NCBI RefSeq assembly: GCF_021134715.1
Contig: NC_060017.1
Location: forward strand, 4,030,001-4,094,000
DNA length: 64,000 nt
From: Daphnia pulex
Taxonomy: Eukaryota > Arthropoda > Branchiopoda > Diplostraca > Daphniidae
Reading direction: 5' to 3'
Part shown: positions 35,525-51,400 of the stretch, one piece after another
Numbering within the stretch: position 1 is the stretch's first letter
Layout: every line of letters begins with the position of its first letter
Translations under genes and position numbers: made by a program
The notes under the pieces: generated by a model
What the model saw: only the letters and a program-made list of their open reading frames with translations
Told to the model about the DNA's origin: nothing
Databases searched by the model: none

Positions 35525-37511
35525 TTTTGACGGTGTATATTATGAGCCAGCAACAGTCTTATTCAATCACCAAGGCTTTTTAGATTTGTTTGAAAGTGAA
35601 CGAATCTAATAATAATACAAAGAAAGCGTGCACCAATATTTATCTGAAAAGCAAAATAAATAACATCAGATCATCAGCATACTAAAAGAATAGCAGATTA
35701 TACTAATAGCCAAAACAAGAAATTGTCTTTCACATAAACTTTCTCTTTTTAACCAAATCGCTATAATTATACATCCGTTATTAAAACAGTGAATATAGCA
35801 AGTAACAGACCTAAACATAGTGAACTGTCATGTTTGGTTTCTATAATTGTGTGATGATGCCATGATGGTAAACAGCTTAATACCGGTTTTGCAACTTGTT
35901 ATACAACAACTGATGTAGCTAGCCACATATAGTTAAAATGATAAGAAATCGCTTGCATAGTTGCTGTGTTATAAACTATCTTCACAAGCCAAATGTATAA
36001 GTATTTGTAGGTACAACTATAGCGTGCATGAGGGAGGGTGGGTGGGGATGAAGATTTTTCTATACGGCACGCATCTGATGATCCCCACATCAGCTTGACT
36101 GAACTGAACGTAAAAAAAGAAATGACCCTGCTCAATTCAGGAATCACGCCAAGTATCGTCCCGGCTTGGCCTGGCGATGGATGGATGGATTGCCCGGATG
36201 GTAACGTATAGTGGAGTAGAGAGAGAGCTCACAGTGGGGGGATCAGTAAATGGGAAAGAATCCCTTACTATATCTACAAGGACTAATGTATTATTTATAA
36301 ATTGACGATGAGGTATCAGACGGCCGTGCGGCCGAGAGCCAAACTCTACAATAGCCAACACATTTTTGCCTCTCTGCTGCTGCTGCTGTTGTATCCTCTC
36401 TGTCCGCCTCTCTCTTTTTGACTTGGAGTTTTTTTTCCACTTGTTTTGCTCGTTTCGTCTTTCTTTCTTTCTTTCTCTCGCCCGTGCTGATGTGGATGCA
36501 TGGTAGTACTGCATGATGGGTAAGAATCCAGTTTGGGATTCTATCCAGTATTAGGGCGACAGGCGGTCCTGAAGTCCTGACGGAGTGGATGCTGGAAAGA
36601 AGAAGAAACAGGCAGCAGTGCAGCAGCACAGGACCAAACGGAGCGAAACCCGATCAAGACCGAAATAACAACAAGTGGAGCGCTATGGTGGGGCTGCTGT
36701 GCTGCTGTGCTCATAGACGCTCATCCGGGAAGATGAGGGGGGGATAAGGTGGGAGGGTTTGGTTGCCTTTATACTCGTCGAATGGAATGGCGCTGGGCAG
36801 GATGGGCAGGCTGGGCTGCGGCTTCTGCCGGAGCAACACCATCCTTCGCTGGCCAACCACACAAGTTTCTTGCTAACACAAACAGACAGGAGGAGCGGTG
36901 TGCGGCTGCTGCTGCTGGGGTGTATATTGGCGACCAGGCCAACTAGAATAGTACGACTGCACATATCCGCCGCGAGTCGCTGATGGGCCGTTCTTGGCTG
37001 GAATCAAAGATGGCGTCGGCTTTAAGATACGTCGTCGTCGGCCCATCGAGAGTCACTGGTCGGCAGGTCCGGGCCGGTGCTTGAACACACATCACGCAAG
37101 CTCCCTCGTCTCCTGAATATCCGTTTAATCGTGGATTTCTCTGACTGTTTTTATTTACCGCCATCCGCCCTGCTGCGTCCCTCACTACTTTATTGGATCA
37201 TCCAACTCTTCACTTGCAGCTGAAGAACATTTACCTTCGTCTGACCCTAGGCTCAACTGGTTGCACAACACCGAGTGAGCAGTGGCGTCAGAGAGAACAA
37301 CTCGACATCAACCAACCGGACATCGTCGGCTGCGGGTTAGCTCACAATATCCTCCTCTCACAACATCAGTTGCTCTCTCTTCTCCTCCCTCAGCTTATAT
37401 AGACGACGGTGCCTTAAGACAAGATCCGCGTTTGGTCCTTCTTATTCCTGCCCTGCTCCTGCTCCTCCTCCCACTAGTCCGTTTTGGCCTATTCTAGGAG
37501 GGAACTCGAAA
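35525..37511. other. Spacer with simple repeats upstream of the SERCA leader
   Basis: Holds CTG/CAG triplet runs (about 36375-36392 and 36907-36920), a GATG run at about 36177-36190, and GC-rich patches. Several overlapping ORFs on both strands lack family signatures. No gene is supported. Confidence 0.35.
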
Positions 37512-37632
37512 GCTGGAAATATATAGTATAGAGAGGCTATATAGTCCGGCATCACGCTCTAGTGTTAGGTACGTTACTACTACTACTCTAGTATCTCAAG
37601 CTGCTGCTGCTGCTGCTGCCTGACACCAAGTG
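37512..37632 (+). promoter_or_regulatory. Candidate SERCA promoter and first non-coding exon
   Basis: A TATATAG box lies at 37538-37544. A leader with a (GCT)n run at about 37600-37618 ends at a strong donor, TG|GTGAGTG, after 37632. A matching acceptor, TTTCCTCATTTCAG, ends at 39443, 51 bp before the SERCA start codon. The pairing is inferred; no transcript evidence is available. Confidence 0.4.
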
Positions 37633-39494
37633 GTGAGTGCGTTGCAGTGTGTGCTCGTCGGCCAACAACAACGCTGTGGCTCGACCAGTTAGTCCGCTCG
37701 AGCTGCTGCTGGATAACCAATTCACTTACTGCGGGTCATTTAGGCCATCGTTGGTGCTTTTTCGCTTCCTTCCTCAGACTATTGGGTAAAATTATATTAA
37801 ATGCAATTTTGATTATTAGTAACCGAATTAAATTATTCATCAGCCAGAGAAACAACATTTTTCGATTCAAATTTTCAAAGCTTTTATATTCTTTTTCCAT
37901 CTTCTTGATCTACTGTATGCGAGCAAGCATGCTTGACTTTCTTTCGAATTTTTTTAAATACGCTCAGTTATTCAATTTGATTAGCGGAATAATTCAGAAA
38001 AATCTGCAACATTTGTTTGGGGGGTTTAAAACGCGTTATTTAGTTTGTTGCAAAATGTTGAATTTCTTTGCCCAGAAAAGGACTCGACCGAATCCCCAAC
38101 AGCTGATTGGCGAGTAGAAAATAAACTTATGTACAACAGCGTTCAAAGAATAAAGTATAGCGCTGATTAGCGTGGGTCAAGAAATTTCTGTGGAAAAAAA
38201 AACAAAAAACAAAAAAAAAAGGGCTGAGATATTTCAATTTTGACTCGATGCCAGAACCTGGTTGCTAGATCAGGTGCCAGGGCAGCTCTACTCTCTACCA
38301 GCATAGTGCTCAGCCGAAAATATATCGTGCTCCCCCCCCCCCCCCCCCTCTCTCCAGCAGCTGTCCTTGCTTTGCCAACCGCCGTTTTTAAGCCAATTAC
38401 CCAAAATACCACACGTTCGATGTTCGACACCATCCTATTGGTAGGGTGGAGCATATCGTATCGCATCGCCCATCTGTGTAAGTGCACGAAGCAAACATCT
38501 GTTTGATCTTCGATGCTGCAACAGGGTAGGTCGCGGCAACTTCACTTTCCTTCAAGCATTTGACATTTACTAGTTCATTTTTAAACAGGTTTTTTTTCTT
38601 TCAATGTTCAGCCGTTTATTTATTTAAGAATTTTTGAATTTTTTGATTATTGCCGCGCAGCGTTAATGTTTCTGTAAATGTGTTAGAATTCAGCACTTTA
38701 TGCAGTAGAGCGAAATCTTTAAAAATCGAGAAAGCATGGGAAAAAAGCGAAAATATAAATTTATGGAGAGTTAGAGATGTGAAATTAAGAATTTGGCACA
38801 TCAGTTCCATTTCTAAAAATGAAGCTGAGCGAAAATAAATCGCCCGCCGCAGATGGGGATTGGTGTAGAGCACGTGACTGGGTTCTCCAATCAACTTCGT
38901 CCACGAAATTCCCTTCTCGTCCCTTCTTCAGTTTCCCTTAGGGCCAAAACCGGGTGCCTGTGCGACTTCATTTGTTTCACATTTGCTCACTCACATGACG
39001 TATTTCTTCATGAAACATGTCACTACTATAACCCAAATTGTGAATGCTCTATAGTTGTTACTGCTGCATGTTTCAATCATTTTCTAATTGAAGCTTCGCA
39101 TTTCCGACTACCTTGCAAGTGCACCTGACTGTTCATTCTACTTCTGGAAAGTCAACTAAACTCGGACCAATTGAACTTCGCAGCTGGTATCACATGGTTT
39201 TTAATTCAGACCCACGTTTACATCCTGTAGCACGATCACGCACATGAATTTACATTGAATAACCATAGAAGTTAGCCTTGATTTTATTCTAGAATTTTTC
39301 CACTGGATATGGATTCTGTTTTACTCAAATTTTCTGTGCATGGACTACATTTGTTTCAATTACTTTTTAGTACAATGATTGTGTGCTGATGTAACCATTT
39401 TTTTTACTTGTGTTATCTAATTTTTATTATTTCCTCATTTCAGATATCTGTGGCCAGCATTGACAGTACCACGGTACTACATTGATACTTCACC
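37633..39494 (+). other. Putative SERCA 5' leader intron and end of leader
   Basis: If the exon pairing is right, about 1.8 kb of this is intron. It contains a long poly-C tract at about 38331-38348 and A-rich runs. ORFs such as 37647-38117 and 38853-39128 have no family signature. Positions 39444-39494 would be the exonic leader just before the ATG. Confidence 0.35.
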
Positions 39495-43625
<4,131 letters not shown>

Positions 43626-45747
43626 TTGGGTTACCTAACCCCCCCCAACGTCAGGAAAGCCCGAAACATTCGCATTTCTCATTCCACACTTTTGGTTTCT
43701 CTACCAACCACTCCGATTCATTATTAAGCCATTCGGCTTTTCTCCAAATTTAGACTATAATTTACGACTAGCCGATTGCAAGTCTTAAGCGTATGCAAAC
43801 AATGATCACACGGCTATTAGGTTTTTTTTTTGTTTTTTTTTTTAAATCATTATTATTATTACCACAACTTTTTTTTCTTTTTTTAAATAATTCTTAATAA
43901 AATTTCCCTTCATCTTTCCTTGTCATATTGTGTGAATCCCTCGGAAACTTATGATCCTTTTCATTCTCTCACAATGTATCTTCTATCATGCTCGTAAAAA
44001 ATCCAGGTAAGATAGCATAAAGAAAGCATGTGCACTTGTAATTAGCCCTCTTTCCTGATTGTAAACCTAACCGTTTGGATGGGGCGCTCGAATCAACTCC
44101 AAAAATGTCACTTGGGTTCTTGTTCCAGGTAGCAAGCCATTTGGCCTTACTTCTAGTGTTCAACTTAAAGCCTGAGTGAATTGCCGGTTTGCTTTCTTGA
44201 ACACAGGCTGAGCTCTGACGAGTCCGAAACGATTTCCCCTTATCTTTCTCCGTGTGTTAAGCCATTAACCAGACTCAAATGCCTCATCACGTGGTGCGTG
44301 TCTGAGCTCGCTACGCGTGTGTCTCTGAGTGTGTGTGTGTGTGTGTGGACGCGTTTGTTTAGGTCTGATGCAGGATTCATTCTTTGATGAAACTCTTCCG
44401 TAGCATAGTCTTTGCCTTGATTCTGATTTACTTTCTCTCGTCATCTATTTCATATATCATTACAGACAGCAACAACAATTAAGTGAAAATTTGAAAACTA
44501 ATGCGTTGACTTGTGATGCATTTTTGTACATTCGACCGAACTATTGAAAAGGAATACAACTGAAGAGTGGAACAAATCAGTTGGGAACAACCAAAAAAAC
44601 AAAACAAAAACAATGTGCATGTTGTGATGCTTGTATCAATCATTTTTAACATGTTAACCAAAACTATTTTTAGTTAATCCAAAGACACAACACAAGTAGG
44701 TCTAACAACAGTCTCTTGGTCTGTAACTAAGACTTTCTCACATCATCTGGAAGCCGGTAAGCCAAAACGTGATTTTTTAAATTTTCCCCCGTTGCATAGG
44801 AGTTGAATCAATAATAGTTTAATTACCGTGTGACGTGGTCCCTAATGTTTTTCGCAATTATTCGTTTTCTCTTAACTCTAGTTATTGGATGTTAAAAGAA
44901 GCCAACCATCGGAAGCCTTTTTCGCACATTCTTCTGATTTCCTGATTTTCACCAATCCGACCTTCAACGTCCCCTGCATCTCAAACCGGACATTTGTCCC
45001 CAAATATATCCCAATTCTAGGACTTTTCCCTCGATAACTGTACCCTTGGCTCCCACTTCAGCTATAATTTTTTTCCCCTCCCTTTGACTCTGCAATCCCG
45101 CCTCTCTCTTTTTTGTTTTCTCCTGCTGAAGCAAATGGACACGTAAACTACATTTCGTCACAGGTGTAACCTGTGAGTATTGACATCGAGGGTTTATCAA
45201 TCAGGCATGCGTCACATATTATTTTATCAAGTTTCGCACAAGCTTTTTGGCCTTGTTACGTAACACACTTGGCACTCGTCTCGAAAAGCAAATCTGATTA
45301 ATTTGCCTGGCGTCTTTCACCGCTTTTTGTACAAAGCTTATATAAATAGTGCCGGTATGTCGTTAATGTTTAAAAAAACGTAATTAAGTTATTCTGTCGG
45401 GAGCAAACATTCGGGTCAATGTTACTGGGTACACAACGCGTAGTCAATGTTTCTTTAATTTGTTACTTCTTAATGTTTTACAGCGAGTAACAAATTTGAT
45501 TACATTTGCTTTGTCTACGTGTAAATAGAACCTATGGGGCTGTATAAGCAGTCGGCATTGTTGGTATTAACACCTGTATCTAGGGCTTACACTAGGAATT
45601 TGAGAAAGTGAAGGCAACACATACATGTCTGTTGTCGATAGGATGGCACTAAACCGCTACTTGATTAGTCTGGATGGATGTCTTGCGTCATGGGAAAAGT
45701 TGTCAAGGTTCTTTTACTAACGCTGTACACTTGTGCTATTTTTTCAG
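43626..45747 (+). other. SERCA long-isoform 3' UTR and candidate alternative intron
   Basis: An AATAAA at about 43895 can serve the long isoform. The remainder to 45747 would be the rest of the intron for the short isoform. It includes a GT microsatellite at about 44331-44347. No independent gene is visible. Confidence 0.4.
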
Positions 45748-45767
45748 CTCCGGTCAAGAAGGATTAA
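45748..45767 (+). CDS. SERCA: Candidate alternative SERCA 3' coding exon (short hydrophilic tail)
   Basis: After a strong acceptor (GCTATTTTTTCAG ending at 45747) the reading frame continues for six residues and stops at TAA 45765-45767. Joined to the donor after 43542 (phase 1) it replaces the hydrophobic tail with APVKKD and gives 1003 residues. Alternative C-termini, one short and hydrophilic and one long and hydrophobic, are known for SERCA of Artemia and other invertebrates. The splice itself is inferred. Confidence 0.6.
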
Positions 45768-46776
45768 ACATCATCCGATCCAGAGATGGGCTGCGCGCTC
45801 GAGTGACTCCACCCTTCTTGCGACAGCAGGAGTGTATCTTGTTGTTCACCCTGCTGTTAACTTGCTGTTATGTGTGAATCCCTTTTTGTTTCTCTCACTC
45901 CTGCTTTCCCATTTTCGATTTTTCTTTACTCTACAAAAACAAATTTTGTTCGGTTGGGTCAAGTATGGAAGGGCCTTGCAAGCAAACATTAGCTGGTTTC
46001 GCCCACCTTTTTTCTTTGTTTTTGTTGTCGTTTCAGCGCCTTTCCCTATTCAACAATCAGTCATCACCGTTTGACAGAATTTGATCCTTTTATTTACACA
46101 TGTGTAGTGCCTTGCGCATATGAAAGAAACTTCCGTGTAGTCGAGATGAAACGCCTGAAAACAATCGAAACATGAGTAGTCTGATATTGAATGAGGGATT
46201 CGAGTTTTTCAAAAAATTTTACCGCGTCAAAATCGTGCGTCTTATCCCCCATGTGGATAGCTCATTCACACCCCTTCTCTTCCAACTTTTACCTTCCTAA
46301 AAATTTTAATCACGATGTCACCAGGTCGTTTAAATACTTTTTATGTGTGCAGTTGACTCTTTCCCTCTGTTCCCACCTAAAGTAAAGTCATGTGGCCTCT
46401 TCTGCTCTCTAGTCAAAACTTCAATAAACAATGTCATTAAGAAAAGATCGACTACCACTGGGTAGTTGGCCTCAACACCTCAAGCTCCAGTTCGGGGTGA
46501 AGCTAAGGCAGGCGCTTTTCTGAAGCGTTACAAATTTCTTATCCACCCAATATTTCTACTGTCTCCACCCCAACTCTATAAAAGTTGAAGAAATAAAAAA
46601 TGGTGCCAACCAATAATGTTTCTTAATTATTCATTTCGTTATGATTACAAACAAAATTACACGAATGGTAGGCCATTACCAACCAAAATTACCTGCATTG
46701 TGTCTTATTTGTACTTTCACTTGCACATTGGTTTCACAGAAAAATAACAGCTCAGCTATACATCCTCCAATCAAAT
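45768..46776 (+). other. Putative 3' UTR of the short SERCA isoform
   Basis: Two AATAAA signals, near 46423 and 46592, fit a distal polyadenylation site for the short isoform. ORFs here (45733-46074, 46191-46385) lack family signatures. The right end holds the 3' flank of PRKRIP1. Confidence 0.4.
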
Positions 46777-47540
46777 TTATTTGTCAGCAACAACATCTTC
46801 ACTTTTTTCCCTTTCAGGCACACCACTATTTTGTTTTTCTTCTTCCTCCATACTTTCTGCTTCATCAGAACTGCTGTTTGATTCTTGTTCTGATGTAGTT
46901 TCAGTTGTTTTCTTTTGTTTCTTACCAGCTGCTTTCACGAGCTCTTTCTTTTTCAGTCGTTTGGCCCTTTTCTTTGCAGTTCTTTCTTCTGCCAGCTTTT
47001 GATTATTTTCAATTTTTTGCCTAAAATCTTCATCTTTTTTATCCTGTAACACATTTTAAAAAGATATTATAGTTCTCATATTAGATCGTGAAATACTACA
47101 AGCAAGACATACTTTTTCAGACATGATTTGGATGTGTTTTTGTCTGGCATACTCTCTTCTTCGGATGTGACGATAAACATGGAACTCTCCACTTCCAGCA
47201 CCAGCACTAGAACCCATTACATTTCTAACAAAGTCAGGAGTATCTGGTGTTGATTTCTTCTCTTTTGGTCTTTCCGGTAATTGTACTGGCTTCTCCTACA
47301 AGGGATCAGTCATTAAAATTGTTATTAACATTCCAATTAGTACACCCTCAACAGATAACATATTCAAGCTACTTTTAAGAAACATGCAACGATATTACTA
47401 ATTGATGTGTAATGTAAATATCTTACAGGGTTTTTCATAAGACGGTCGAGTTTCATTCGTTGGTAATCGTATGTGTTTTTTATAACTACAACCTCTTTCG
47501 GTTCGCGAATTTTCTTCTTTTTTTCGGTCGAATCAGCCAT
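46777..47540 (-). CDS. PRKRIP1: PRKR-interacting protein 1 homolog
   Basis: Three exons (47540-47427, 47295-47113, 47043-46777) join in phase to 187 residues. The N-terminal third has the family core ([17 protein letters not shown]), followed by a conserved block with [20 protein letters not shown] and [17 protein letters not shown]. The C-terminal half is a Lys-rich helical, coiled-coil-like region, then an acidic Ser/Glu tail. The known human protein binds double-stranded RNA and PKR and is a component of the catalytic spliceosome. It is highly conserved and short, so the call is firm. It is transcribed away from coracle. Confidence 0.93.
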
Positions 47541-48430
47541 TATACAAATCACTCAAATAAGGAGCGTAAAACCAATCTCACAAAAGTAAAAGAGTTGTTC
47601 GAAAAAGGAACAAGTTTGAATGATATGGAAACGAGGAGCTGTTAATTTATTGTGCTTTCAGAAAATTCACCGGAGTTTTTTTATGTCACTCATTCACAAT
47701 TGTTTTTTTTTAAACTCACCTTACTAGTAACTCGAGGCTGAGAGCTATGGTGGAATTCGAAGCCGATTCCGCCAAGGGATATTTGTTTTGTAGCGCCATC
47801 TCTGAAGCTTGCCATCGCTTTCTGTTATAAGGCCTAGCTAGGGCAGAGCTAGGGCCGCTACCGCTAGGGTTAGCGTCTGAAATCTAAAGCTGTAAACTTG
47901 GATTCTACTAATCTCAATCTCATAGTTAATAGAAAATAAAAATAATAGCTATTAAACCAATTACATTTACTGAGCGACCGTTAAATGATAAACAAATTGG
48001 ACTGAAAGCTTTTTAATAGCTACAGGCGATACTGATTAGCATTAGAAAGGTCTCAAACGAGTTTTTCGGCCTTAATTTAAAGGAGGCTTGCCATCGGTCA
48101 TGTTGTTGGTAGTTTGCAGTTGCAGTGCGCTGCATCCCAGCGTAGGTGTGGTCAATACACTGTAATTCCCAGCAAAACTTACAACCACTATTTAGAAATT
48201 TTATTAAAGTGGTGCTTCGAAAGTAATTTTTAAATTGTACCATCTCGCTATTCACGAGTTTTATTCATCAGTAGTGATTTATATCCGTGGATTGTGAATC
48301 AAACATACTGTCAAGGAGCGGCCCTGAACAAACAGGTGTGGCCATTACACAGAATTTTCATCTTTTTTTTTCATTGAATTGAATTTCATTCAATTGGATT
48401 TTCTAAAACCAAGTTTTTTCTTAGATAATC
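47541..48430. promoter_or_regulatory. Shared upstream region of PRKRIP1 and coracle
   Basis: About 890 bp between divergent starts. It holds a short GCTAGGG-type tandem motif at about 47826-47872. The sequence before 48425 (TTTTTTCTTAG ending at 48424) looks like an acceptor, so coracle probably has an upstream non-coding exon here. No clear TATA box. Confidence 0.35.
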
Positions 48431-51400
48431 ATGCCTGAAGCAGCTAATTTAGAGGATCCAAATGTAAAGGAGAATGTGAAAACTAAAGATGAGAAAAAAT
48501 TGAAAAAATCAGCTACATCGAATGGACTTGGTTCATTTACAAGGGGAAAGCTTGTCTTGGCTCGAGTTAATATGCTGGATGGAACAGTAACTGACCTTAG
48601 TATTGAGGTAAGAATCACCTTCATATTTAATAACCCTTTTCTCACTCAAGAGAACCTTAGTTTTTGTTCATCTTAACATGTTTTTATAACTTAAGTGGTA
48701 TTGACAACTGATTTTTTCTAATTTTTGTGCTTTAAATTATTTTATTTAGAAAGGTGCAAAGGGACAGGAACTTCTTGACCGGGTATGTGAGCAAGTTGAT
48801 TTGGTAGAAAAAGATTATTATGGCTTGGTGTACCTTGATCAAGACAATAACAGAAACTGGCTTGCAGCTGATAAAAAAATCAACAAGCAGCTAAAAAGTA
48901 TTTTTGATTTATTATTATTTTTTTTTTGTCTATCATAACTAAAGAAATCAATAAAAATTATTGTTTAGGCCACCCATGGGAATTCAATTTTGAAGTTAAA
49001 TTTTATCCTCCTGATCCTTCCCAACTTCAAGAAGATATCACTCGTTACCAGTTATGTCTTCAAGTTAGAAATGATATTTTGTCTGGGAAGTAAGTGCCAT
49101 TAAATTCTTTACAGAAGATCACAATTTTAAAATTTAAGTTGAACAAGCATAACATTTAAATGCATCTCATATTATTTGCAGATTACCATGTTCATTTGTC
49201 ACACATGCCTTGTTGGGATCTTATCTGGTGCAATCAGAGTTAGGGGACTATGATCAAACTGAGCATGGCACTGGTTCGGAATACGTTCGTGAATTACGTC
49301 TAGCTCCCAATCAGACACCTGAGCTTGAGGAGAAGGTCAGCGAGCTTCATCGAACGCACAAGGGGCAGACACCTGAAGAAGCTGAACTACATTACTTAGA
49401 AAATGCCAAGAAATTGGCTATGTACGGAGTAGATCTACATCAAGCACGAGATTCTGAAGGAGTCGATATTCTTTTGGGTGTTTGTGCCTCTGGATTACTT
49501 GTCTACAAAGACAGGTTAGTTGTTCGCTCTAATAATTTAAAACAAGTTAATTTTATATTGGAAACACTTTTTCACATTATCCTTTCTATCTTATAATGAT
49601 AGGCTTCGCATCAATCGATTTGCTTGGCCTAAAATTCTGAAAATATCTTACCGTCGAAATGGATTCTATATTAAGATTCGCCCTGGCGAATTTGAACAGT
49701 ATGAATCGACCATTGGTTTTAAATTAGCAAATCATCGTGCAGCTAAAAGGCTATGGAAAGTCTGCGTAGAGCATCATACCTTTTTCAGGTTCGTAAATAT
49801 AATATCGTTTTGATCATATGAAACTAGAAATAATCTCTTGACTTTTTAGACTAATGACTCCTGAACCTCCACAAAAAATTGGACTCTTTCCTCGTTTGGG
49901 GTCCAAGTTCCGTTACTCTGGTAGGACTCAATATCAAACGCGACAAGCTTCAGCGTTGATTGATCGCCCTGCACCACAGTTTGAACGTACTCTGAGTAGA
50001 CGTCAATCCGGTTCTAGAAGTGTTGATGGTAATTAAGAGAATCAAACTGTTGCTGGTTAAAATTTTTGCTGAATTATTTATTTTTTTCTGTTGCATTCAC
50101 AGCTGGATTGGGGAACAGCAATGTGATTGATCGTCCTCAGCGAGAAGTTAAAAGAACAACAATGGCTTCAGCACCACCCCCGCCCACCACAAAAGTAATG
50201 CAATTGAATTCGCCTATTTCTTTTAGTGTTTTCAATGACGACAATTTTATTTTGCTAATTCTAATTCAGCCCCTAATGGCTGAAGGACCAGCTGAAGGTG
50301 AATGGGAGGAAGATGCCGGTATGGGTGCGGCTGCAGCTGAACGTCGAAGGGAGAAAGCTTTGGAACGCGAAAAGGCCAAGCAATTGGAGGAAACAGCGAC
50401 ACACCAAAAGGTAAAAAACCCTTTTCTAACCATCGAATGAAGTATAATGGTTGTTTAATCTCTAATAATTAACGGAGCTTATGGAGGAAAATATCTGGTA
50501 CCTTACGGGAAACGGTCGAATAAATTATTATGTGCGCCATAATTAGTCATTTAGTTCTGGATATGCTGAATCCACGAGTATCCCATCTACCAGCATTCAC
50601 CAGTTGATGGAACAGGAACAGTTGACTCAACGTCATCCAATTTCTTCCTCTGACGCACCGTTTAATAACGTGATAGGCAGCAACCTCACTCCATACGAGT
50701 ATCCTAACCAATCAGTGGATGTTTTATATTCGCCTGTTAATGCAAATTCACTGGATATTTCTCAAGCGTTTTTGCAAGGTTGTGGAATTAATTCAACGAT
50801 CAAGTCTCCCTGACGAATTCCTCGAAATGTTGAAAATTATCCCATAGGAAATAATCGGCTTCTAGTTGGCCCCCAAAAAGCATTCGAGACATCGAACACA
50901 CCAGCTGCTCACGCTTTTACCCATGAGACACATACCGATGAAACCTCCGCTGACTATTCAAGCATTGCGAAATTCAACTCTGCAAGTAGTCCAGAGCCAA
51001 ACCGCCTAGTGGATGAACTAGTCGTTTTCTCTGAAACGCACCTATTTGAAGAGATGAATCGAAAAACGGAATCAATTCAGGTTGAACGCCAGCGCTCGGT
51101 TGTTGAGCCGATTTATTTTTCCACAAAATATAGAAGCGAAACCAGCCAACAATTAAGCGACTCCAGACGCTCTTTTGCTGCTGGAATTCTTGGTGAGAAC
51201 CATACAACGAATCCTCCTTTACCAGTTCAAACAAGACCCGTGAGTCAAATCCCTGCTCCTTCGAAATATTTTTACTCAACGCCGTCATACACTTTACTCA
51301 AAGAAAATTCAAGTTTTAAAAACGTACAGAACCTCCCGACATCATCGGGTCTGACTAGCTCAAATGAAGAGGTACTCATTTTCGTATGGGGGTGTTCGTG

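Noticed and set aside
36291-37497. Overlapping ORFs on both strands upstream of SERCA
   Set aside because: They run through triplet and simple repeats, lack conserved motifs, and fit non-coding promoter or leader sequence better.
50811-50813. In-frame TGA followed by C in a long coracle ORF, a possible stop-codon readthrough site
   Set aside because: A 69-nt GT...AG intron (50779-50847) with matching phase 1 on both sides removes the TGA cleanly and is typical in size for this genome. Splicing is the simpler explanation.
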